Origin: an uncultured Dialister sp.
Lineage (GTDB): Bacteria > Bacillota > Negativicutes > Veillonellales > Dialisteraceae
DNA: 64,000 nucleotides
Direction: 5' to 3'
Assembly (NCBI GenBank): GCA_900543455.1
Contig: UQRR01000001.1
Coordinates: 18,789-82,788, forward strand
A model generated the notes under the pieces. The model was not told the DNA's origin, did no database searches, and saw only the letters and a list, made by a program, of their open reading frames with translations. Below, piece by piece: positions 58,063 through 64,000 of the stretch. A program made the position numbers and the translations under genes. Within the stretch, counting starts at the first letter, position 1. Every line of letters starts with the position of its first letter.

Positions 58063-58992
58063 ATGACCGATAAGAAAGATTATTATACAGCAGGCGAGCT
58101 GGCCAAGCTCTTCGGTATCCCGAAGCAGACAATGTTTTACTACGATAAGATGGGTCTGCTTACACCAGAATTTGTGGCAGAGAACGGATATCGCTACTAT
58201 GCGATGCCGCAGTATCTGACACTGGAGATCATATTATTCCTGAGAAAACTGGATATTTCTGTCCCTCACATCAAGGAATTTCTAGAGCATCGCTCGCGTG
58301 ATGAAATCCTGAACATCCTCAAGGAGCGGGAAGTGCTGTGCCGAAAAACGCTCGCGGAAACGACGGAGCTTCTAGCAGCGATTTCTTCCTATCGGAAAAC
58401 CCTCGAATGCAGCCAGCATATGCCACTCGATCGGGTACTGCTGCAGTGCTATCCGGAGAGCCGCATGTATATGACGCCGATCCCGAAGGTGCATCGAGGA
58501 GGCTTTGACGCTATCGCTATCCGTGCCAGACATGTGCATGAAGCTTTTGCCCATTCCTTCTGCAAGGACCAGCCGACTGGCTGGGTCATCAGTGAGGAGG
58601 ATTTTTTCTCGAAGAATTTCAAGCACTCGTCTGCCATTGTGACGCAGTCCGGTGAGGAAGGTTCGCGCCTTGCCTGCAACTATATCCGTCCTTCCGGGCT
58701 GTATCTTTCTATCTTGACGAAGGGCGCGTATTTCCTTCACGCGGAGGAGGCGTATGAGAAGCTGTCTGCTTTCATGGAAATCAATCGTCTTGCGCCAGAT
58801 GGTGATGTCTTCCTCTTCCCCATCATCAGTTATTGGGCGACAAAGGATCCGGATGAGTACATCAATTCGCTCAGTGTAAAGGTCAAAGATTTACCCCCCC
58901 CCGAAATTGAAATAACTCGATATGTAATCATAATAAAATCCCTCTATAGAGCTGTTTCTATAGAGGGACTTTATTATGATCTCATATTATGA
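58063..58992 (+). CDS. MerR-family transcriptional regulator with effector domain
   Basis: MerR regulators untwist long-spacer promoters when a ligand binds. The N-terminus carries the MerR winged helix (YYTAGELAKLFGIPKQTMFYY, then ENGYRYYAMPQY), a dimerisation helix (about 85-120) and a C-terminal effector domain (about 120-275) resembling BmrR/GyrI-type multidrug sensors. AAGGTG precedes the ATG. Divergent from the riboswitch-controlled operon and next to three operator-like palindromes. Odd: a run of nine C (residues 278-280) after which the frame reads through the terminator hairpin; with eight or ten C the protein would stop within a few codons. Confidence 0.88.
   Translation: MTDKKDYYTAGELAKLFGIPKQTMFYYDKMGLLTPEFVAENGYRYYAMPQYLTLEIILFLRKLDISVPHIKEFLEHRSRDEILNILKEREVLCRKTLAETTELLAAISSYRKTLECSQHMPLDRVLLQCYPESRMYMTPIPKVHRGGFDAIAIRARHVHEAFAHSFCKDQPTGWVISEEDFFSKNFKHSSAIVTQSGEEGSRLACNYIRPSGLYLSILTKGAYFLHAEEAYEKLSAFMEINRLAPDGDVFLFPIISYWATKDPDEYINSLSVKVKDLPPPEIEITRYVIIIKSLYRAVSIEGLYYDLIL
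58894..58902 (+). repeat. Poly-C tract (C9) in the regulator gene
   Basis: Nine consecutive C near the 3' end of the coding sequence. Eight C give a TAA stop and ten a TGA stop shortly afterwards, both before the terminator; nine C extend the protein by about 29 residues. Confidence 0.85.
58939..58968. terminator. Bidirectional terminator between merR-family gene and yfcC-like gene
   Basis: Perfect 12-bp stem TCCCTCTATAGA/TCTATAGAGGGA with T-rich flanks on both strands. It lies within the annotated 3' end of the regulator frame. Confidence 0.93.
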
Positions 58993-59006
58993 AATTCGTT
59001 TCCTGC

Positions 59007-60407
59007 TCACACCGGTCCCAGGTGAATGGCGGTCGCGTAGGTGAGGAAGCAGAAGGCGACGATCCACCACATGCCGATGAGAGGGAGGATGAAGCGCGCC
59101 CATTTTTTGTAGGGGACGTTTGCCATGGCGAGGTAGGACATGGTGGCACCGGAGGCCGGGGTGATACAGTTCGTGAAGGCATCGCCAAAGGTGAAGGCGA
59201 AGACGGCGGTCTGTCTGGTGAGGCCGACGATGTCAGCGAGCGGTGCCATGATCGGCATGGAGATGGCCGCCTGCCCAGAGCTGGAGGGGACGAGAAGATT
59301 GAAGCAGTCTTGGATGATGAACATACCGAAGGCGATAATGGAGGATGGGAAGATGTCGAGCATGCCGGCGAGGTAGTAGATAATGGTATCCATGACCTTG
59401 GCATTGTCCAGAAGAATGGTGGCTGCCTTACACATCGCAACAGCGAGACAGGGGAGCATCATGCCCTTGCAGCCTTCGAGGAAGGCATCACAGATGTCAT
59501 TCGGGTGTAGGCGGCAGATGATGCCGGAGAGGATGCCCATGATGAGGAAGATCGCAGAGATTTCATTCATATAGAAATCAAATTTCAGCACGCCGACGAT
59601 GATGCAAACGAAGTTCAGACCAAGGAGCCCAAGGCAAATGGCCTGCCGTGTGGAGAGTTTTTCTGCGGTTGAAAGATCGATCTTGTCTCGTTTCAGCAGG
59701 TCGATCTCATAGACCGGGCTGCTCTTCGGGTCTTTCTTCACCTTGCGCGCGTGGTACATGACATAAGAAATATTCAGCACGAGGAGCAAGACAAAGATAC
59801 CCATACGGTATGGCAGGCCGGAGAAGATCGGAACACCGGCGATGCCCTGCGCGACGCCGACGGAGAATGGCTGGGTGCATCCGGCGCCATAACCGGCTGC
59901 GACCGAGCAGAAGAGCATGCCAAGCGCGGTCAAGGAGTCGAAGCCGAGCGCGAGCGCGACGCTCACGACGAGAGGCGTGAAGGCGAGGTATTCCTCGTTG
60001 CATCCGGCGAGTGTCGAGAAGGTGGCAAGCGTGGTCATGAGGACGGGGATCAGAAGGACGCTCCGATTCTTCAGCTTTTCGACGAGAGCGCTGAGCCCTG
60101 CCACGATGGCGCCGGTCTTGGCGAGGATATTGAGAGAGCCGCCCACCATGAAGAGGAAGGCGATGATGCTGATGCCGCCTTTGAATCCTTTATTGATAGA
60201 CGTGAAGAAATCGAGAAATCCTGTCGGTTTCTGCGCTACATAGTGGAAGGTGGACGGGTCGACGACCATTTTGCCGGTCTGAACGTCTTTCACGCGGTCA
60301 TAAACGCCCGCGGGGATGATGTAGCTCGCAATGGCGCAGAATACGATGACGCACACCAGTATAATGATCGGACTGGGTGCTTTGAATGCTTTCACTTGAT
60401 CTTTCAT
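59007..60407 (-). CDS. YfcC-family membrane transporter
   Basis: Integral membrane protein of 466 residues from MKDQVKAFKAPSPIIILVCV, with about 12 hydrophobic segments and no signal peptide. The family is the YfcC/DcuC-type C4-dicarboxylate anaerobic carrier group; conserved pieces include GYGAGCTQPFSVGVAQGIAG, LVPSSSGQAAISMPIMAPLA and FTNCITPASGATMSYLAMAN. The substrate is not known, with dicarboxylates, basic amino acids and short peptides all proposed for relatives. Start at ATG 60407 with GGAG 11 nt upstream. The nearby M20 peptidase on the same strand suggests uptake and hydrolysis of a peptide or acyl-amino acid. Confidence 0.9.
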   Translation of the reverse strand: MKDQVKAFKAPSPIIILVCVIVFCAIASYIIPAGVYDRVKDVQTGKMVVDPSTFHYVAQKPTGFLDFFTSINKGFKGGISIIAFLFMVGGSLNILAKTGAIVAGLSALVEKLKNRSVLLIPVLMTTLATFSTLAGCNEEYLAFTPLVVSVALALGFDSLTALGMLFCSVAAGYGAGCTQPFSVGVAQGIAGVPIFSGLPYRMGIFVLLLVLNISYVMYHARKVKKDPKSSPVYEIDLLKRDKIDLSTAEKLSTRQAICLGLLGLNFVCIIVGVLKFDFYMNEISAIFLIMGILSGIICRLHPNDICDAFLEGCKGMMLPCLAVAMCKAATILLDNAKVMDTIIYYLAGMLDIFPSSIIAFGMFIIQDCFNLLVPSSSGQAAISMPIMAPLADIVGLTRQTAVFAFTFGDAFTNCITPASGATMSYLAMANVPYKKWARFILPLIGMWWIVAFCFLTYATAIHLGPV

Positions 60408-60978
60408 TAGATATGATTCTCCTGTTGTCTTGGTTTGCTGTGAAACACAGAGGGGCGTGATAGGAAAAAGGGGCAATAGGTTCTGAGGGGAAGGTGCGGC
60501 GCATAAAAATTAGAAGCGCCGCGGAATATTGAAATAAGCGTAAGACGTCCCCCTGAAGCAGTGATAAAATAGCACACTTAGCGCACTAACCGTTCTACAA
60601 GGAGGATCGAGGGCTCCGCTCGGGATGCCGATACGGGTGTAGCTTTATCGCACATGCACTTTCGTTCCGCTTCATTGAGGGGTGCCCCTTTGGGGCACTC
60701 TCGATATACGGGATAGCAGGTTTCCCGTTTTGGGAATTGCTCATATCGTCTTTCTGCCACGAACGAAAAGATCCCTCGGCTCCGCTCGGGATGACGATAC
60801 GGGCGTGGCTTCATCTCGCAGGAGTTTTCATGCCGCTAAGGAGGATCCATCCTGCGCCTTTGGCGCGGCCCTTCTCCAAGGGCCTACGCAGCTGAGCGTG
60901 GAGCCTAGACCCTCATCCCTAGCCACTAGCCACTAGTCACTAATCCCTAGTCACTAATCCCTAGCCACTAGTCACCAG
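60408..60978. other. Repeat-rich gap upstream of the transporter
   Basis: No gene seen. Holds the GC-rich hairpin at 60496, a module with ATCCCTCGGCTCCGCTCGGG and CGATACGGG, CCTTTGG/CCAAAGG-type short palindromes, and the heptamer array at 60917. Confidence 0.7.
60496..60522. repeat. GC-rich hairpin repeat, copy 6
   Basis: GCGGCGC-ATAAAAATTAGAA-GCGCCGC. Confidence 0.85.
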
Positions 60979-60986
60979 TCACTGAT
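60917..60986. repeat. Heptamer array at the end of the M20 peptidase gene
   Basis: Ten in-phase heptamers: CCCTAGC, CACTAGC, CACTAGT, CACTAAT, CCCTAGT, CACTAAT, CCCTAGC, CACTAGT, CACCAGT, CACTGAT. The last one overlaps the peptidase stop codon. Confidence 0.92.
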
Positions 60987-62157
60987 TCCCCGCATACTGA
61001 TCGATCTCCATGATGGATGCGAGGGCAATGATCCAACGGGAATAGAAGCTCTCGACGGAGGCTTTTTCTTCCATGGTATGTGCGCCGCTGCCTTCTGCAC
61101 TCATGGAGCAGACGGTCGGCACGCCCATACTGGAGATATAGGAGGCATCCGAACCGCCACCGACGTAGATCGCGCCAAAGGGCTCATAGCCGCAGTCTTT
61201 CGCGACGCGATTGATATGAGAGAGAAGCTGATGATTGGCTTTCGTTTCTTCGAAAGGAGGCATGGGCGCGACAAATTCGATCGTTGTTGTAGTGCCTTCG
61301 ATGAAGGTTTTATCGCAGATCTCCCGCATCTTTTCCTTCACATAGTCCATATGCTTCTGTTTCTTGTAGCGCACATCGAGCTCGGCGTAGCAGTAGTCAG
61401 GGACCGCATTTGAAACGGTGCCGCCCTTGATCGTCCCTACGCTGACCGTGAGACCTTCCTCATAGATGGTAAGTGCCTGAAGGAGCGGCAGCTTCTGGGC
61501 CATCTCGACGATGGCGTTTCTGCCTTTTACGTAGTCATTTCCCGCATGTGCAGCGACGCCGCGCACCGTAATGTGGCAGTCAAGGCAGCCCTTACGGCCT
61601 ACGGTCATGCAATGATCGAGGCGTCCGCTTTCCATATTGAAGCAGCACAGCGCGCCCTTCGCTTCGTCTTTCAGGATCTGGTCTGCGATGCCGCCATAAT
61701 GGCTCGTCTCTTCATCTCCGACCAAGACGGCTTTGACGGGACGATCACGATAGCCGAAGTGCTTCAGTGCGACCAGAAGGTAGAAAATCTGTGCTACCCC
61801 GCATTTCATATCCAGTACGCCGGGGCCTCTGGCAAAGCCGTCTTCGATATGGAAGGGATCCTCCGGATAGCTGCCGGAAGGAAATACAGTGTCGCAATGC
61901 CCTGAAAGGAGAAGCGGCGCACCGGGGACATCTGCATTGAGCTCTGCCACCAGCACATCCGCACTCCCCTTGCTGTCTACAAGGCGGCAGTCGATGCCCT
62001 CTCTTTCAAAATGTTCCTTCAGAAAATGCATGATGCGGTTCACACGGTCCACTTCTTTCGAACCCGCCTGTCGGTTCACAAGCTGCTCCCAGAAAAGAAG
62101 CATTTCCTCTTTGTTTCGATCAACAAATGCATTGATTTCTTCTATAGGTGCTTTCAT
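60979..62157 (-). CDS. M20-family metallopeptidase (carboxypeptidase G2-like)
   Basis: Zinc hydrolase of amide bonds in peptides or N-acyl amino acids. From MKAPIEEINAFVDRN (392 aa): H87 and D89 in LLSGHCDTVF, bridging D116 in GPGVLDMKCG, E149/E150 in GDEETSHYGG, and the late ligand in SGAHTMEEK. The lid/dimerisation domain (about 185-300) is present. ATG 62157 has AGGA at 5 nt; an ATG 6 bp upstream is too close. The 3' end and stop codon lie in a heptamer array. Next to a YfcC-type transporter on the same strand; shared substrate is inference. Confidence 0.92.
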   Translation of the reverse strand: MKAPIEEINAFVDRNKEEMLLFWEQLVNRQAGSKEVDRVNRIMHFLKEHFEREGIDCRLVDSKGSADVLVAELNADVPGAPLLLSGHCDTVFPSGSYPEDPFHIEDGFARGPGVLDMKCGVAQIFYLLVALKHFGYRDRPVKAVLVGDEETSHYGGIADQILKDEAKGALCCFNMESGRLDHCMTVGRKGCLDCHITVRGVAAHAGNDYVKGRNAIVEMAQKLPLLQALTIYEEGLTVSVGTIKGGTVSNAVPDYCYAELDVRYKKQKHMDYVKEKMREICDKTFIEGTTTTIEFVAPMPPFEETKANHQLLSHINRVAKDCGYEPFGAIYVGGGSDASYISSMGVPTVCSMSAEGSGAHTMEEKASVESFYSRWIIALASIMEIDQYAGNQ

Positions 62158-62251
62158 TTCCATCCTGCCTTTCTATTTTGAAAATATGGATGCGGCCATG
62201 TTCAGCATGTATGAGCATGTTTCTTTTCACTGTTTAAGAATAAACAAATTT

Positions 62252-62280
62252 ATACTACTAAACGAAAGCACCCGCGTCAA
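62252..62280 (-). promoter_or_regulatory. Promoter of the M20 peptidase gene
   Basis: TTGACG - 17 bp - TAGTAT on the minus strand. Confidence 0.6.
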
Positions 62281-62407
62281 GAGGAAATCGGATGCATTTT
62301 CTCCTTTCAAAAAAGCGCTGTCTATAGTAACATGAATAAAAAGCCCTTGTTTTTCTCCTTATCGTATCCTTCTTGAAGGGTTCGATTTTTTCGGAAAGGA
62401 TTTTCCT

Positions 62408-63832
62408 ATGCATCAGCTAAAGAAAAACCTCAATCGATTTGACCTGATTTTTTATGTAGTCCTCTTCCTCGGCATCCTGATCCCCCTCCTCTTCACCGGG
62501 TGGCAGATGGGGCTCTTCCGAAAGCCGATCGACGTGGATGCAGCGCCCCTGGTGCGGTCAAACAGCCGTCCGCTTCGCGTGGCTCTCGCGAGTGACTTCG
62601 CGCCTCACTCCTTCCTTGACAAAGAAGGCCAGCTCTCGGGCATGGATGTAGAGATCCTCTATGATCTGGCAAATCGCATGCAGCGCAAGCCGGAGCTCAT
62701 CACAGGCAACTGGCCGGCCTGCCGGAAAATGCTCTCGAATGGTGAAGTCGATGTGCTCGCCGGCTTGGAAATCTACTCGAATATGCCGGGCGTCGTCAAG
62801 ACCCTCCCGACCAGTGCCGACAGCATGCAGATCTTTGGCAAAAAGCCGGTCGGCCATGTGAGCCAGCTCTCTGGGAAACGGGTCGCTATCATGACCAACT
62901 CCGTCTTGATGACATCGTATGATTTCAACTGCACCTACGTCGAATACCCCACGAACACAGCCATCTTGACCGCCGTCGAAGGCGGCGATGTGGACTACGG
63001 CATCTGCCATGGGGCTGTCGCGCAGGATATCATCAGGAAGAATCATTTCCATCTCAAGCCCGGGCTCATTCTCCTCGGCAGCTATCCCGCCTTCGGCATC
63101 CGTGAAGACAATGTCAGCCTTCGCGATGAGATCAATAACTATCTCCGTCAGATGTCCCACGATGGCACCCTCGAGAAGCTGCAGACGAAATGGATGGAGG
63201 ACTATGCCATGGACCGCTCCCTTCCTGCCGTGTACCATCGCTACGAGGTCTTCTACATCGGCTACACACTCGCCTTTCTCGTTTTTGCGCTCGTCATGTA
63301 CCTCTATCGCAAGAATGCCAGAAGGCAGTCCGCCTATATCGATGCACTTCTCGCCTACCAGAATAAGCTGAAGTCTCTCGTCGAAGATCATTTTTCCCAG
63401 CAAGAACCCGCGCTGTCTCCGCGCATCGCACACACCGGAGCAGACGGCATCCGCGGCTTCCATGTGCTGGTGGTCGATGACAATGCTTTGAGCCAGGAAA
63501 TCCTCATCGCCACACTGGAAGACGCCGGTGCCACGGCCTCCGCAGTGAGCAGCGGCAAGGCAGCCATCCGTGCTTTTGCGAAATCGGATCTCAACACCTT
63601 TGATGCCATCCTGATGGATCTCGTCATGCCCGGTATGGACGGCTTCGAGACCGCGAAGGCCATCCGCGCCCTTTCCCGCGTCGATGCCCTCACCATCCCG
63701 ATCATTGCCGTCACGGCGAATACGTACCAAGACGTAGAAGAGGAAGTCTACGCCGCAGGGATGAACGCCTGCCTTACCAAGCCAGCTCATGCAAAAGCCC
63801 TGATCGCTACGCTCGAGCAGTACAAACTGTGA
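62408..63832 (+). CDS. Membrane protein with periplasmic solute-binding domain and receiver domain, no kinase
   Basis: A 474-residue protein in an unusual arrangement. TM helix 1 (12-30) is followed by a periplasmic SBP_bac_3 domain (about 55-270; RVALASDFAPHSFLDKEG, GKRVAIMTNS, DGTLEKLQTKWM), TM helix 2 (280-300), a short helical linker (301-345) and a complete CheY-like receiver (352-474) with D357/D358, phospho-acceptor D404 (MDLVMPGMDG), T437 and K458. HisKA and HATPase domains found between these parts in BvgS/EvgS-type sensors are absent, and no frameshift remnant of them is visible. GGAAAGG precedes the ATG. It is divergent from the M20 peptidase gene. Confidence 0.9.
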   Translation: MHQLKKNLNRFDLIFYVVLFLGILIPLLFTGWQMGLFRKPIDVDAAPLVRSNSRPLRVALASDFAPHSFLDKEGQLSGMDVEILYDLANRMQRKPELITGNWPACRKMLSNGEVDVLAGLEIYSNMPGVVKTLPTSADSMQIFGKKPVGHVSQLSGKRVAIMTNSVLMTSYDFNCTYVEYPTNTAILTAVEGGDVDYGICHGAVAQDIIRKNHFHLKPGLILLGSYPAFGIREDNVSLRDEINNYLRQMSHDGTLEKLQTKWMEDYAMDRSLPAVYHRYEVFYIGYTLAFLVFALVMYLYRKNARRQSAYIDALLAYQNKLKSLVEDHFSQQEPALSPRIAHTGADGIRGFHVLVVDDNALSQEILIATLEDAGATASAVSSGKAAIRAFAKSDLNTFDAILMDLVMPGMDGFETAKAIRALSRVDALTIPIIAVTANTYQDVEEEVYAAGMNACLTKPAHAKALIATLEQYKL

Positions 63833-63923
63833 GAGATTCAAGGTTCAGGGTTCGCCCATGGGGCGGCTCGTCCACTGATTGTGGATGAAAGCTTTGCGCG
63901 AATGAGGAATTAGGAATGGTGGT

Positions 63924-63951
63924 GCGGCGCATAAAAACATGGAAGCGCCGC
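63924..63951. repeat. GC-rich hairpin repeat, copy 7
   Basis: GCGGCGC-ATAAAAACATGGAA-GCGCCGC, followed to the window end by TTCTCGTATCGC and the beginning of a CCTAATCCCTAGC heptamer run. Confidence 0.85.
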
Positions 63952-64000
63952 GGAGGTTTGAAACTGGCGGTTTTCTCGTATCGCAAACCTAATCCCTAGC

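Overview
The window looks like a chromosomal segment of a diderm Firmicute of the class Negativicutes, probably the Veillonellaceae/Dialister group. Inference: Firmicute hallmarks (HrcA with a CIRCE operator, FapR with a phospholipid/fatty-acid operon, YhaO-YhaN, the rpmE-prfA-prmC-ywlC and rpiB-ywlG-glyA gene orders, Gram-positive-type Shine-Dalgarno sequences) sit beside outer-membrane genes (two giant autotransporters, a TonB-dependent receptor, an OmpH/Skp chaperone). The exact genus cannot be fixed from the sequence alone.

Layout. 1-2931: heat-shock operon hrcA-grpE-dnaK (minus strand; dnaK runs off the left edge), with a sigma-A promoter and a perfect CIRCE. 3581-4193: ParD/ParE-like toxin-antitoxin pair. 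4197-11275: minus-strand fatty-acid/phospholipid operon fapR-plsX-fabH-fabD-fabG-acpP-fabF-rnc; the apparent enoyl reductase (FabK-like) lies divergently at 11749. Palindromes that look like FapR operators lie next to fapR and in the shared intergenic region. 13071-14217: Fic protein with a C-terminal winged helix. 14803-19058: YhaO-YhaN (SbcDC-like). 19429-19738: rpmF. 19908-21493: two adjacent toxin-antitoxin modules, HicAB and HigBA. 21543-31509: rpmE-prfA-prmC-ywlC and rpiB-ywlG-glyA, a synteny block interrupted by a ~3.1-kb accessory island bounded by 16-bp imperfect inverted repeats and carrying an MBL-fold hydrolase, a PD-(D/E)XK-like protein and small ORFs. 31950-32935: FAH-family hydrolase.

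33511-58968 is the most interesting region. It holds a 3617-residue autotransporter (AT1) downstream of a TonB-dependent receptor, a second autotransporter of about 2603 residues (AT2), an OmpH/Skp-like chaperone, a YbjN-like protein and a divergent MerR-family regulator. Three near-identical palindromes (GTATGA-N3-TCATAC-GGT) lie in the TonB-AT1 promoter, the AT2 promoter and the regulator's own promoter. In the first two they fill a 19-bp spacer, the architecture of MerR-activated promoters. AT2 and the YbjN/OmpH operon each also have a cobalamin-type riboswitch in their 5' leaders. The simplest reading is a surface system controlled by vitamin B12 and a MerR regulator. 58939-63832: a YfcC-family transporter, an M20 peptidase and an odd membrane protein with a periplasmic solute-binding domain and a receiver domain but no kinase.

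Intergenic regions are unusually rich in repeats: a GC-rich hairpin (GCGGCGC...GCGCCGC, seven copies, one with a compensatory base change), in-phase heptamer arrays (CACTAGT/CACCAGT/CCCTAGT), nonamer TTGAACC arrays, and a MITE-like element with long terminal inverted repeats. No tRNA, rRNA or CRISPR array was seen.
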